Assembly (NCBI GenBank): GCA_026184775.1
Contig: JANCYW010000009.1
Coordinates: 423,413-487,412, forward strand
Reading direction: 5' to 3'
DNA: 64,000 bases
From: Cyanidium caldarium
Taxonomy: Eukaryota; Rhodophyta; Bangiophyceae; Cyanidiales; Cyanidiaceae
Below are positions 16,845-26,628 of this stretch, piece after piece. The notes beneath the pieces were generated by a model. That model was not told where the DNA came from. It saw only the letters and a program-made list of their open reading frames with translations, and searched no databases. Each line of letters begins with the position of its first letter. Position 1 is the stretch's first letter. A program made the position numbers and the translations under genes.

Positions 16845-19439
16845 ATGGCGCGCAAGGGCGGCAAGAAGACCGGCAAGAACCGGCTGGACAAGTACTATCA
16901 CTTGGCCAAGGAGCACGGCTTTCGGTCACGGGCAGCGTTCAAGTTGATTCAGTTGAACAGACGGCACGGCTTTCTGGGGACGGCGGCGCGCGGGGTGGTC
17001 GATCTGTGTGCGGCGCCGGGCGGCTGGCTGCAGGTGGCTCGCAAGTATGCGCCACTGGTGGCGCCGTGCGTAGGCGTAGATCTGGTGCCCATATCGCCCG
17101 TGAGAGGTTGTGTGTGCGTGACGGGCGACATTACCGCGGCGCAGTGTGTGAATGCGGTGCGTCGGGCGTTGCGGCAGTGGAGCAACGACGCCGCGACCGC
17201 CGCCGCCACCCGACGCGTGGGAGAGGGCCACGACGATGCAGAGGCGATCGGCAGTACGTCGTCCGGTACGGTCGATGTGGTGCTGAGTGATGCATCGCCC
17301 AAAATGGGCACCGCCTGGCTGCAAGACGCTTACGCACAGGTGGAGCTGTCGCTCCACGCGCTGCGGGTGGCCAGTGCGTTATTGGCGCCGGGCGGGTGGT
17401 TTGTGAGCAAACTGTTTCGCAGTGCCGACTCCAACGCCCTGCTGTACGTGCTGAACACGCTGTTTGAGCAGGTGCAGGTCACCAAGCCGGCCGCCAGCCG
17501 TCAAGAGTCGGCGGAGGTGTACGTGGTGTGCCGCGGATACCGCGCGCCGCGGCGGATGGAGGCGCGTCTGCTGGACCCGCGGTACGTGTTTCGGGAGCTG
17601 GGCACCGAGGAGGAGCAGGATCGATCGGGGAAAGCGTGTTCGTCGCGGTCGGGCGCTGTACCGGGGGCGGCTGCGAGCATGAACAAGCCGCAGGGCGCCC
17701 GCATCACCAAGCGCATCAGCGTGCGCGAGCTGTTCGACACCCGCACTCGACGTTCACGGGAGGGATACGGTGCGCACAGCGGCCCGCTGGTGCACAAGAG
17801 TTGCTCGTTGCTGGAGTTTATGTATGCGGACGATCCGGTGTCGGTGCTGGGCGAGTACCAGGCCATTCGGGTGGGGGAGCAAGAGCGGCAGGAGGCTTCC
17901 GTGCCGGCGCAATTGGTGTCGCTATTGACGCCGCAACTGCGCGAATGCTGCACCGACTTGCAACTGTGTGGCGTGAAGGATCTGAAGCGCCTGCTTCAGT
18001 GGCACCGACAAGCGCGTCGATATCTGCGGCAAGCGCAGAGGGGAGAGAGGGAGGCGGAGAGAGAGGATGTGGCGGAGGCGGCGGTCGATGATGACGCCTC
18101 GGAGGATGCTGCTGTTGCCGCCGCCGCCGCCGCCGCCGCCGAAGAGCGATTGCGGGCGGCGCAACGGCGGGAACGACGCCGGCAGGCCAAAGCCGAGGCG
18201 CGGGCGCGACAACGCCAGGCGCTGCAGGTGAACGGCGGTATGGGCGACGGGGACGATTGGCAGAGCGGCGCGGCGTCGGAGTTGTTTTCGGTGCGCCATT
18301 GGTCTGGTGCGCGGAATGCGCTGCCCGTCGAGGGCACCGATGCAGATGGCGAAGTGGAGGGGGAGAAGAAAGAGGAGGCGGTGGGAGACGGGTCGGAATC
18401 GGAGGCGGCATCGCGGTCGTCGGGGGAGTCACAGGAGGAGGAGGACGAGGAGGACGAGGAGCATTCGGATGCAAGTGATGATATCGTGCGCGATGCAGAG
18501 CGCGAGGGCGAATTACGGGACATGGAGTCGACGCCCGACGCTCTGGATGCCGATACCCGCCGGCAAGCGGTGTTGTGGTTGCGGCGTCTGGGTTTGTCTG
18601 CGTCGGATGCCGCCGCGGTGCTGCCCGAGTCGACGGATGCCGTACCGCATGAAGTGGCAGCGGCAGCGGCAGCGGCAGCAGCAGAAGTGTCCCGAGATGA
18701 CGCCTCGGCGTCCTCCGACGATACCGACGCCTCGTCCAGCACCTCCGAAACACCGTCTGGTGCTGCTGCTGCTGCTGCTGCTGCCGCTGCCGCCGCCGAG
18801 CACGCTTCCGCTGCCAACCCGTATGACCAGCTGGATGCGGAGACCAAGGCGCGGGTGTTGGCGCTGGCGCAGCGACACCTGTTGCGACGTTCCACCCGCG
18901 AGGCGCTCGTCGATTCCACCTACCACCGCAACGCCTTCGATGACGACCCGGCACAGCTGCCAGAGTGGTTTGTGCGCGATGAACAGCGGCACCGGCGCGT
19001 CGCGACGCCGGTGAGTGCGGCCGAGGTGGCCGCCATGCGGGCCCGCTTCCGCCAGCTGGATGCGCTGCCGGCCAAGAGGGTGTTGGAGGCGCGCGCTCGC
19101 CAGCGCGCCAAAGCACGCCAAACGCTGCAGGCGGTGCGGGCCAAAGCGCAGGCGATTGCCGAACACGCGGATATGCCTTCCGCGGCGAAACAGCAGGCGA
19201 TGGAGCGGCTGTACCGCCGGGCCGCCAAACGCACCCGCAGCCACCGTGAAGTGCACACGCAGTACATGGTGAGCGGCGCCGGCGGCGGCAGGAACAGGGC
19301 GCGGCCGGTGGGCCAGCGCTCGCTGAAAGGCAAGCGCGGACGGGTGCGGGTGAAGATGGTCGATCGGCGGATGAAGAAAGACGTGCGCGGGCAGAGGAAG
19401 AACAAGACCATGAAGAAGCAGAGAAAGAGGAGGAGGTGA
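16845..19439 (+). CDS. SPB1: SPB1/FTSJ3 rRNA 2'-O-methyltransferase, ribosome assembly
   Basis: 864-residue AdoMet-dependent RNA methyltransferase of the nucleolus, which in yeast methylates the 25S rRNA A-loop. It has an N-terminal FtsJ domain: start MARKGGKKTGKNRLDKYY, K33 in the AFKLIQ element, AdoMet motif DLCAAPGGW (about 53-61), catalytic Asp149 in LSDASP, Lys in GGWFVSKLF and Glu in AEVYVVC, completing the K-D-K-E tetrad. The central part is full of acidic and poly-Ala stretches encoded by GCC/GCT/CAG-type repeats (18109-18145, 18655-18685, 18763-18800). The C-terminal SPB1 domain ends in a Lys/Arg-rich nuclear tail. The first ATG at the methyltransferase start was chosen. Confidence 0.92.
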   Translation: MARKGGKKTGKNRLDKYYHLAKEHGFRSRAAFKLIQLNRRHGFLGTAARGVVDLCAAPGGWLQVARKYAPLVAPCVGVDLVPISPVRGCVCVTGDITAAQCVNAVRRALRQWSNDAATAAATRRVGEGHDDAEAIGSTSSGTVDVVLSDASPKMGTAWLQDAYAQVELSLHALRVASALLAPGGWFVSKLFRSADSNALLYVLNTLFEQVQVTKPAASRQESAEVYVVCRGYRAPRRMEARLLDPRYVFRELGTEEEQDRSGKACSSRSGAVPGAAASMNKPQGARITKRISVRELFDTRTRRSREGYGAHSGPLVHKSCSLLEFMYADDPVSVLGEYQAIRVGEQERQEASVPAQLVSLLTPQLRECCTDLQLCGVKDLKRLLQWHRQARRYLRQAQRGEREAEREDVAEAAVDDDASEDAAVAAAAAAAAEERLRAAQRRERRRQAKAEARARQRQALQVNGGMGDGDDWQSGAASELFSVRHWSGARNALPVEGTDADGEVEGEKKEEAVGDGSESEAASRSSGESQEEEDEEDEEHSDASDDIVRDAEREGELRDMESTPDALDADTRRQAVLWLRRLGLSASDAAAVLPESTDAVPHEVAAAAAAAAAEVSRDDASASSDDTDASSSTSETPSGAAAAAAAAAAAAEHASAANPYDQLDAETKARVLALAQRHLLRRSTREALVDSTYHRNAFDDDPAQLPEWFVRDEQRHRRVATPVSAAEVAAMRARFRQLDALPAKRVLEARARQRAKARQTLQAVRAKAQAIAEHADMPSAAKQQAMERLYRRAAKRTRSHREVHTQYMVSGAGGGRNRARPVGQRSLKGKRGRVRVKMVDRRMKKDVRGQRKNKTMKKQRKRRR

Positions 19440-19494
19440 TGGAACAAGGGCAACGGATCTCGAGACGGCTTTACGGCGACCGTATCGTGCATCG

Positions 19495-22143
19495 CTACGC
19501 GTCCAGTACGTAATTGGGGTGGGCAGCGAGCAGCCGGTCCACCATCGGCGGCATACCGTCCTCCGCCTCCTCCATCTGCTCCCGATCCACCTGCACGAGG
19601 ATGTGGTCCTTCAGCCGCATGTGGCGCAGGGCGGCGCGCAGGCGTTGCGCCTCGGCGCGCAGCTCCTCCTCGGTGGTGATCTCCTGTGTCTCGTCGCGTA
19701 AATGCAGCAGGTGTTGGACGATTTCGCTCTCGCGAGCACCGACCTGGCCGCGCGCCTCCAGTCCGCGCAAGTACACCACCACGCGGTTGCCCAGCTGCCG
19801 ATATTCCCCGAAGCCCATGCGGAACACCGGGCGGGCGGCGGTATCGGCACCGGGAGACGTGGTCTGCTCGTGCGGCTCCTCGCCATCCAGTTGCACGTCC
19901 TCGGTGTCGACGTGGATGATGGACTTGCGCAGCAGACGCGCCGCCTCCTTCACGTATTTGGGCCGCACCACCGCGTCCAGATGCAGGCGGGCCAGCGCTT
20001 CCGACAGCCGGATCATCGACTCGAGCTGGCGCACGGTGATGCGGTAGGCGGTGCCGCCGCCGCCGCCGCCGCCTCCACCTCCGCCTTGGGCCAAGTCGTT
20101 GGCCCGCAGCTGCTTGTAGTGCTCCACCAGCAGGTCGCGCGACTCGGGCGGGATGCGCGGCTGCAGCGTGCGGGCGAACCGAATATACCGCTGCAGCTGC
20201 TCGGTGCTCAGCTCCGGCTGAATGGCCTCGCGCTGATGCTGATGCAGACCCACAATATAGCGCGCGATGTGGTAGTCGCTGACCTCGTCGCAATCGTCCA
20301 GAATCACGAAGAACAGGTCGAAACGCGACATGATCGCCGGCGACATCTGCAAATTGCTGCGCAGCGTCTTGGAGCGGTCGTAGCGACCGCCGACCGGATT
20401 GGCCGCCGCCAGCACCGAGGCGCGCGCGTTCAGGGTGGCCTGAATGCCCGCCTTGGAGATGGAGATGGTCTGCTGCTCCATGGCCTCGTGAATGGCCACC
20501 TGATCGCGCAGGTCCATCTTGTCGAATTCGTCGATGCAACAGATACCATTATCGGCCAGCATCAGCGCGCCCGCCTCGATGCAAAACTCGCCGGTCTCGC
20601 TGTCCTTCAGCACCGAGGCGGTCAGGCCGGCCGCCGACGACGCCTTGCCCGAGGTGTAGACCGCGCGCGGCATGAAGCTGCAGACGTACTTGAGGAACTG
20701 CGATTTGGCGGTGGACGGGTCGCCCACGATGCACACGTTGACATCGCCGCGGAGGTGGATGTGCTCGGCAGTGCATTTGTGCACGCCGCCGAACAGCATC
20801 AGGAGCAGGGCGCGCTTGATGTCATCGTGCCCGAACACGGTGGGCGCCACCGAGTGCACCATGCATTGGTAGAGGCGCGGCAGGCTCTTCAGGCGCATGA
20901 TCTCGTTGCGCTCGGCAGCGCTCATGTGCTCCAGCAGCGTGGCCGAGTCGAGCGCCTCGCCCTCCTCCAGCAGCGCGTCACGCTCCAGCAGGCCGTGGCC
21001 CAGCGTCTCGCCGTGAAACACGCGGGTGCTGGCGGCCGGGGCGACATGGCCGGCAATAAAGCACAAGCGGTAGTTGAGTTCGCGCTGGCCGAATTGGCGC
21101 GTGCCGGACGGCGCTCCGTCGGGCCGCGACTTGGCCGCCCAGCTGCCGCCGCCGCCGCCGGCGCTCACCGCCTCCACCCGCTCGCCGGGGCCGGCCAGAG
21201 TGGCCGCCTCCGGCACCACCACCAGCGTGCCGGTAAAGGTGCACTTGTCGCCCGCCTTGGCGCGTTCCACATTTTCGTGGCGCACGATCACGTCCAGGGT
21301 GCGTGGCAGAGCGCCCGCCGGGATCTCCGTGGCGTGCTCCTGTACCCGCACGCGCTGCCAGTCCACAAACTTGCTCCTCTCCACCACCAGCTTCCAGGCG
21401 GTGTGGTTGCCGCAGTCGGGCGACGGGCAAACCGGCGGCTCAGTGTAGCGGTTCTGCTGCTCCACGCCGGTCACCTCGTGGCCGCACTCGTCGCACACAA
21501 ACGTGCCCACCAGCAGCTCCGGGCGCACCTCGCTGGTGCGGGTGACGGTGCCCGAGAAACTCACCAGCGCGCCGATGCGGTCGGAGCGCAGGTCTCGCAG
21601 CCGACGCACGTGCGGCAATCCGCACAACGACACCCAGAACATGCGCGGCCGGCCGGCGGGATCCATCTCCAGCCCCGGCATGTGTCGACGCACAAACTCG
21701 AACAGCGCCCGCCGCAGGTACGGCTCGAACCGGTAGAACGAGTCCAGCAGCGCCTCGGCCAGCTCGTCACTGTACGAGAGCAGGTGGACGTACTCGATCA
21801 CAAAGGTGGTCTCTTCGGTCCGCCGCAAGCGCTCCAGCGCCTCCACGTACACCAACCGCCCGGCAGTGCGCACCACCTGCAAATCACCACCACGCTCCTC
21901 CTCCCCCTCCCCTCCCTCGTCGTCCCCATCCACCCCGGGCACATCCACCCGGAAACGTTCCAAAAACTCGAAGAACACCCGCGCCACCTCCTGCGCCACC
22001 TCATCGGACCACGGCGTCACTGCCAGACCGCGCGACGCCGCGGCCGCACTCACCTCATCGTCCATCCCGGCCGCTGCCGCCGGCACACTGCCCCGACCCC
22101 AACCCTGAGAAGCGTACGGAGCGAAAGCCGTTCCAGTAGCCAT
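19495..22143 (-). CDS. MCM6: DNA replication licensing factor MCM6
   Basis: 882-residue subunit of the MCM2-7 replicative helicase. It has a zinc finger CDECGHEV...CPSPDCG (about 214-240), an OB-fold region with VDWQRVRVQE, Walker A GDPSTAKSQFLKYV (about 469), Walker B CCIDEFDKMD (about 534), and the MEQQTISISKAGIQATLNAR and NPVGGRYDRSKTL segments typical of MCM6. The arginine finger is MSRFDLFF (about 606). A poly-Gly run (20056-20090) replaces a surface loop near the C-terminal winged helix. Start at MATGTAFAPYASQG; a second Met at MDDEV is possible. The 3' end is 55 bp from SPB1. Confidence 0.95.
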   Translation of the reverse strand: MATGTAFAPYASQGWGRGSVPAAAAGMDDEVSAAAASRGLAVTPWSDEVAQEVARVFFEFLERFRVDVPGVDGDDEGGEGEEERGGDLQVVRTAGRLVYVEALERLRRTEETTFVIEYVHLLSYSDELAEALLDSFYRFEPYLRRALFEFVRRHMPGLEMDPAGRPRMFWVSLCGLPHVRRLRDLRSDRIGALVSFSGTVTRTSEVRPELLVGTFVCDECGHEVTGVEQQNRYTEPPVCPSPDCGNHTAWKLVVERSKFVDWQRVRVQEHATEIPAGALPRTLDVIVRHENVERAKAGDKCTFTGTLVVVPEAATLAGPGERVEAVSAGGGGGSWAAKSRPDGAPSGTRQFGQRELNYRLCFIAGHVAPAASTRVFHGETLGHGLLERDALLEEGEALDSATLLEHMSAAERNEIMRLKSLPRLYQCMVHSVAPTVFGHDDIKRALLLMLFGGVHKCTAEHIHLRGDVNVCIVGDPSTAKSQFLKYVCSFMPRAVYTSGKASSAAGLTASVLKDSETGEFCIEAGALMLADNGICCIDEFDKMDLRDQVAIHEAMEQQTISISKAGIQATLNARASVLAAANPVGGRYDRSKTLRSNLQMSPAIMSRFDLFFVILDDCDEVSDYHIARYIVGLHQHQREAIQPELSTEQLQRYIRFARTLQPRIPPESRDLLVEHYKQLRANDLAQGGGGGGGGGGGTAYRITVRQLESMIRLSEALARLHLDAVVRPKYVKEAARLLRKSIIHVDTEDVQLDGEEPHEQTTSPGADTAARPVFRMGFGEYRQLGNRVVVYLRGLEARGQVGARESEIVQHLLHLRDETQEITTEEELRAEAQRLRAALRHMRLKDHILVQVDREQMEEAEDGMPPMVDRLLAAHPNYVLDA

Positions 22144-22730
22144 CGGGAGCGGCAGTAGCGGTTGGCGACGAGGTGGGAGAAGCGTGACGACGCCCCAACA
22201 CCCCACTGCGAGGGGTGCGCGCAACGCTGCACCGATCGCGCGAGGAAGCGCGGACGATCGACGACGCGCCCCCCATCGGGTGCGATGCGGGCGTGCGCGG
22301 CGCATTTCGGGATGCTCTGTCCGATTTCCCGCGCAAATCGTCCCAGCGCGGAGAGCGCCCGCGCGATTTTCGATGCGATGCGGGCGTGCGCGTTTCGGAA
22401 CAGCGCACGGCGCCGGACCGACAGGGGTGTGTGTGTGGGTGGGTGGGTGTGCGGGTGTGCACAGGTTGGACACAGGAAAAGGTGTGGAAACGGGGGTTAC
22501 GAGGATACGGGATAGGCGGTAAGGAGTGTTCGGCTCTGATCGTGTTGCGCTGGGGTGGTATCGGTGTATGGACGCCGGTGTGAGGTGGCGGGGATCGGTT
22601 CGGAAAAAGGCCGGGGCGGTTTCGCGTCCAAACGGTCGGCGTCGGTGGTGGCTGTGGAATGACCCACTGAGCCGTGTTGGATAGGTCGTGCACTTTTTTC
22701 ACTCCATCGACGTTTCGCTTGTAGGCTGGT
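22144..22730. promoter_or_regulatory. 587-bp divergent intergenic region (MCM6 / GT8)
   Basis: No coding sequence supported. It contains a direct repeat of about 16 bp (GATGCGGGCGTGCGCG at 22283 and 22377) and a G/T-rich tract of GT and GGGT steps at 22424-22460. AT-rich elements near 22690 (CACTTTTTTCACTC) lie about 40 bp before the glycosyltransferase start. Presumed bidirectional promoter. Confidence 0.5.
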
Positions 22731-24902
22731 ATGATCGTCGATGACGGGCGCTTTGTGCGCCTCCCTCTAGCAGCACGCTTCTCTCTGTTGCTGTTTCTTC
22801 TGCTCCTGGGTCGGCGGGTGTGCGCAGACGCCTTCACCGACGACGGGTACGCTTTCGCCACGCGCGGAGAAGCCGAACCTGCAGCGTGGCCACACTTGCC
22901 GCCGTGGCGTGTGCACGAGCCCATACCGGATGCGCGGGCACCTATTTCCAACGATATTCCGGTCGATGCGCCCTCCGTGCCGCCGTTGCGGGCATACGTG
23001 ACTGCCATTCAGGATCCGCACCGCGATGTGGTGGCCGCCTGCGCCCTGGCCCACTCCATCCGCGCGGTGGTGCACGGTGTGCGTCGTGGCCAGCTACCGC
23101 CGAGCGCGGACGTGGAGCTGGTGGCGCTGGTCGATGCCGGCGCGCTGTCTCCGCGTGATCAGCAGCGCCTGCAGCGCCACGGCTACCGAGTGATGCAGGT
23201 GGCGCGCCGGCTGCCCACGTCCGCCGACTCCCCGTACGCCGCTTCGGTCTTGCCGGCGTATCTGCGCGTACCGCTGGCCGCCTGGTCCCTGACGCGTTAC
23301 CGCGCGGTGATCTACCTGCAGCCGCATAGCTTGGCGCTGAGCCCATCGCTCGCCGAGCTATTTCACTGCGGCTGCTTCTGCGCCGCCGTGCAGCGCGGTG
23401 AGTACTTCTCGGTGGGCATCTTCGGTGCGCGCCCCAGTGCGGCAATCCATGCCCACATGCTGCACACGCTGTATCGCGATGTGTTCGGCAGCGGTTGGCA
23501 CCGCCACCGCACCGACCACTCCGCAGCCTCAGCGAGTTTGTACACCGAAGCAGGCCGCTCGCTGGACGCCTTTCTCAATGCCTATTTTCGCGACCTGCTG
23601 CGCGCGCCCTATTTCCCACTCCGAGTGCCGGCCGAGCACATCGACGATGCCGACCCGGAGTTTGGCAGTATGGTGCGCCTCTTCTGCCACGAGCCGGCGC
23701 TGCTGGGGTCTTGCGTGCACGCCGACCGCGACGGCACGCGCGCCTGCGTGCGCCGCCTGCCCATCGGCTACAACGGCGATCCGGTGTTCCACGGGGTGTT
23801 CTCCAACACGCGCGCCATCCGCTTCGAGTGGCCGTTCCTGCCGTATGCCTGGTGGAGCGGGTGGTATGTCGGCAACCGAGCAGCGTGGCGGGCGGTGCTG
23901 GAGGCGCGTCGGGTGGCGTTAACGGTAGCACCGGTTCCCGGGCGATGGCCGCTACATTGGCTGGCCGACGACCACGGGGTATCGGGCGGGCTGATGCTCT
24001 GGGCGGCCGGCTGGTTGTTGGTGGCGGCGCTCGGTGCGGACCGCACGCGACGGACACCAGCCCGGTATGCGGTGCGTGTCGCGCAACGGCAGCGGCGATG
24101 GCGTCTGCTGGCGGCGCGCATCGCAGCGGCATGGCCGGTGTGGACATCGACGGCACTGCGCTCCCCGATCGGGCGACGCAGCACTCGCCCGTCGTCGGAG
24201 ATGTGGGGCAGCGACCGCGTCATCCCCGAATACCTGTTGCAAGGCGCCGCTGTGTGGTTTGCGGCGACGACCGCCGCGGTATCACCCCTGGTCGGGGGGT
24301 GGATGGTGCCGCGGTACTTGCCAGGGCGCACCGGTGTCCCGCTCTTCGCCCTGTTCACTGCGCACACATACTGTACGCTGCGGCGAGTGGGCATCGCGGT
24401 GTTGGTGTCTCTGCACGGCGGCATCGAGTCCAGCGATACGGCAACGTGGCGGACGGCGCGCACCCCCGACACGCGGAGGGTGCCACGCATACGCCCGACG
24501 GAGACGACGGCGCGCCAGCGGCACCGCTGGCACCTGGCACCCAGGTTGCGCGCACTGTGGCGTCAGATAGTGCCGCCGCTGCGCAAAGGCGGTGGCCTCA
24601 CATGGGCGCACCTGTTGCTGCCGCCTCCCGCCGAGCGGCGCCTGTTCATGCTGCTGGTGTGCTGGTGGTTGATAGCCCCGGCGCTACCCATTCTGATCAC
24701 GCGCAACGTGGTGGCGGCGTCGGCCATCGCCATCACCTTGGTGCTGCTATACGTGTTGAGCTCGTGTGCAATTTGGGCCATGTCGCTCTCTCTCACCGTC
24801 GCGCGTTTTTCGCACTCATCCCACCACGTCGCCGTCGTCGTCGTCGACGACGATGACGACGGCGACGTGCTCACGCCCGACCGGGTCACTCGCATCGCCT
24901 AG
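22731..24902 (+). CDS. GT8-family glycosyltransferase with C-terminal membrane domain (IPUT1/PGSIP-like)
   Basis: 723 residues. An N-terminal hydrophobic signal/anchor (about 12-32) precedes a lumenal GT8-like domain: RAYVTAIQDPHRDVVAACALAHSIR, LPAYLRVPLAAWSLTRYRAVIYL, a FHCGCFCAAVQRGE segment and WPFLPYAWWSGWY near the end. The C-terminal ~280 residues hold several membrane helices, as in plant IPUT1 (inositol phosphorylceramide glucuronosyltransferase), so a Golgi glycolipid role is possible. The metal-binding DxD expected after VIYL reads Gln-Pro-His here, so activity is doubtful. The end of the gene includes a near-palindromic GTC/GAC run giving VVVV-DDDDD. Confidence 0.78.
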   Translation: MIVDDGRFVRLPLAARFSLLLFLLLLGRRVCADAFTDDGYAFATRGEAEPAAWPHLPPWRVHEPIPDARAPISNDIPVDAPSVPPLRAYVTAIQDPHRDVVAACALAHSIRAVVHGVRRGQLPPSADVELVALVDAGALSPRDQQRLQRHGYRVMQVARRLPTSADSPYAASVLPAYLRVPLAAWSLTRYRAVIYLQPHSLALSPSLAELFHCGCFCAAVQRGEYFSVGIFGARPSAAIHAHMLHTLYRDVFGSGWHRHRTDHSAASASLYTEAGRSLDAFLNAYFRDLLRAPYFPLRVPAEHIDDADPEFGSMVRLFCHEPALLGSCVHADRDGTRACVRRLPIGYNGDPVFHGVFSNTRAIRFEWPFLPYAWWSGWYVGNRAAWRAVLEARRVALTVAPVPGRWPLHWLADDHGVSGGLMLWAAGWLLVAALGADRTRRTPARYAVRVAQRQRRWRLLAARIAAAWPVWTSTALRSPIGRRSTRPSSEMWGSDRVIPEYLLQGAAVWFAATTAAVSPLVGGWMVPRYLPGRTGVPLFALFTAHTYCTLRRVGIAVLVSLHGGIESSDTATWRTARTPDTRRVPRIRPTETTARQRHRWHLAPRLRALWRQIVPPLRKGGGLTWAHLLLPPPAERRLFMLLVCWWLIAPALPILITRNVVAASAIAITLVLLYVLSSCAIWAMSLSLTVARFSHSSHHVAVVVVDDDDDGDVLTPDRVTRIA

Positions 24903-24977
24903 ACATTCGCACGGACAACGGCTCACATGCGGTGACCTCCACACCCGCCGCAGCACCATCACCCCACGATTCCACGC

Positions 24978-26432
24978 TCAGCGCACCTCCTCCAACAGGT
25001 GTTGCGCGTGATGGTGCTCGCGCATGTGCTCATAGGTGACCGGGAACACCGGCCGCAGGCGCGGTTCGCACGCAGCATCGACGCCGTCGTCCAGCGCCGG
25101 CACGTCGAACACAAACGTCATGGTGTTGGAGATGGTGTCGGTGTCGTGCGCGGTGGCCTCGGCGATGCTGCTGGGCGCCCACACCGACGTCGACAGGCGC
25201 ACGGCCACGTGTCGCTGCCGCACGGCCACGATGCGCGACTTCATCTGGAAGAGGCTGCCGATCGGCACCGAGCGGTGAAAGGTGATATCGCCGACGGCGC
25301 GCAAGTTGGGCGACAGCGATCGCTGCAGCTCGAGGTCGGCGGCCGATGACACCAGGCCCATGGGCAGGGTCGCGTAGCGCACCACGTTGAGGTAGGCGAG
25401 TTCCAGCGCCCAACGGAGGATGGTGCCGCCGAACATAAACCCGAACAAGTTGCGCTCGTCGGGCTGTACCAGATGCACCGTGTGCAGAGCGGTGTCGCCG
25501 ATGGAGATGCCATCGCGGATGGGGGCATCGATGTTGGCGGTGTGGTGGTTGGCGATAGGCGTGCCGTCTGCGGCGACGGCATTGTTGTTGTCGTTGTCGT
25601 CAGCGCTGGCCATCGCCTTCGGACGGCGTTCCCGGCGCGCGGCCGCCTTGCGCTCACCCTCCGCAAAGCGCGCGCGCTCCTCCTCGGTGCGCAGCAGCAG
25701 ACCGGGCACGGGCACCGAGGTGCGCCCGGCGGCATCGCGCGCCACGAACAGGAACGACGCCTCCAGGAACGCCTGTTCGCCCGTCTCTGCGCGCGCCACT
25801 TCACACGCGACGCTCATCGAAGTGCGTCCGACGTGATGCAGCCGTGCGGTGTACACCAGGTCGGAGTGCAGCGACCACCAGGCGCTGGTGGATCCGGCGT
25901 GGCGGCTGTCGTCGCCCACCGGTCGCACCGGCAGGATGCGGATGCGGTCGACGGCGGCCGTCACGGTGTTCACGTTCGGCCGCGCCACATGTCGCAGCGC
26001 CACCGACCCGGCCAGTGCATCGATGTCCTCGAAGACGCGGCCGACGCGCAGCGTGCCGCGCGAGTTGGCGTAAAAGGCGCGCAGCGCCGGCGAGGTGGAC
26101 AGCTGCAGTCGGGTGCGAAAGTATTGCGGCGGGCGCAGGGTGCGCGACGATGCGCCCTCTTCAGAAGTCGTCGCCGATCCGCAGTACACGTCGCGAGACG
26201 GGAACAGCGGCGACAGCACCTGTTCATTCTCCAGAAACTCCACCACCGATGAGGCGTTGTACAGCGGGAAGGCGGCCGCCCGCGCCGACACCGCATCCTG
26301 GAGTCGTGCGTGAAACGTTCGGGTGGAGGGCAGATGGAAGAAGATCGACTGACAGGTACTGCCGATCGGCTCTGCGGACGTGAGTCGTTTGGCGACTGAG
26401 CGCACCAGCGCCTGACGCCAGGGACAGGCCAT
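24978..26432 (-). CDS. ACOT9: Mitochondrial-type acyl-CoA thioesterase, ACOT9-like (two hotdog domains)
   Basis: 484-residue acyl-CoA thioesterase with two hotdog/HotDog-ACOT repeats, hydrolysing acyl-CoA to free acid and CoA. The first repeat spans about 135-245 (VGRVFEDIDALAGSVALRH, WWSLHSDLVYTARLHH). The second spans about 325-460 (VQPDERNLFGFMFGGTILRWALELAY, HRSVPIGSLFQMKSRIVAV). The N-terminal ~40 residues are basic and poor in acidic residues, suiting a mitochondrial presequence. The start codon and first ~9 codons lie in a segment duplicated from the 3' flank of the neighbouring tRNA-Cys gene. Confidence 0.85.
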   Translation of the reverse strand: MACPWRQALVRSVAKRLTSAEPIGSTCQSIFFHLPSTRTFHARLQDAVSARAAAFPLYNASSVVEFLENEQVLSPLFPSRDVYCGSATTSEEGASSRTLRPPQYFRTRLQLSTSPALRAFYANSRGTLRVGRVFEDIDALAGSVALRHVARPNVNTVTAAVDRIRILPVRPVGDDSRHAGSTSAWWSLHSDLVYTARLHHVGRTSMSVACEVARAETGEQAFLEASFLFVARDAAGRTSVPVPGLLLRTEEERARFAEGERKAAARRERRPKAMASADDNDNNNAVAADGTPIANHHTANIDAPIRDGISIGDTALHTVHLVQPDERNLFGFMFGGTILRWALELAYLNVVRYATLPMGLVSSAADLELQRSLSPNLRAVGDITFHRSVPIGSLFQMKSRIVAVRQRHVAVRLSTSVWAPSSIAEATAHDTDTISNTMTFVFDVPALDDGVDAACEPRLRPVFPVTYEHMREHHHAQHLLEEVR

Positions 26433-26491
26433 ACGACGCCGCGGCGAGAAAAAGGAGGAGGCCGTTGGAGGGGAGCCGACGACCTGCCGAC
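26405..26491 (-). repeat. Degenerate duplicate of the tRNA-Cys 3' half and flank
   Basis: Bases 26405-26456 match 26510-26562 with few differences (shared CCAGCGCCTGACG and AGGGACAGGCCATACGACGCC). Weaker similarity continues over the 3' half of tRNA-Cys (CGACCTGCCGA against CGACCTATCGG). The copy has lost the tRNA fold and now carries the first codons of the thioesterase gene. Confidence 0.75.
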
Positions 26492-26557
26492 GTTAGGCGA
26501 TCGGGTGTGCCAGCGCCTGACGTCAGGGACAGGCCATACGACGCCACAGCGAAAAAA

Positions 26558-26628
26558 GGAGGCAGTCGGACTTGAACCAACGACCTATCGGACTGCAGCC
26601 GATTGCTCTACCGCTGAGCTATGCCTCC
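26558..26628 (-). tRNA. trnC-GCA: tRNA-Cys (GCA)
   Basis: 71-nt cloverleaf read on the minus strand: a 7-bp acceptor stem (GGAGGCA/TGCCTCC), D-arm GCTC-AGCGGTA-GAGC, anticodon arm ATCGG-CTGCAGT-CCGAT with anticodon GCA, a 5-nt variable loop and T-arm GTTGG-TTCAAGT-CCGAC. The next base is T, the U73 discriminator typical of tRNA-Cys, followed by a run of five T that serves as a Pol III terminator. No intron. Confidence 0.96.
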
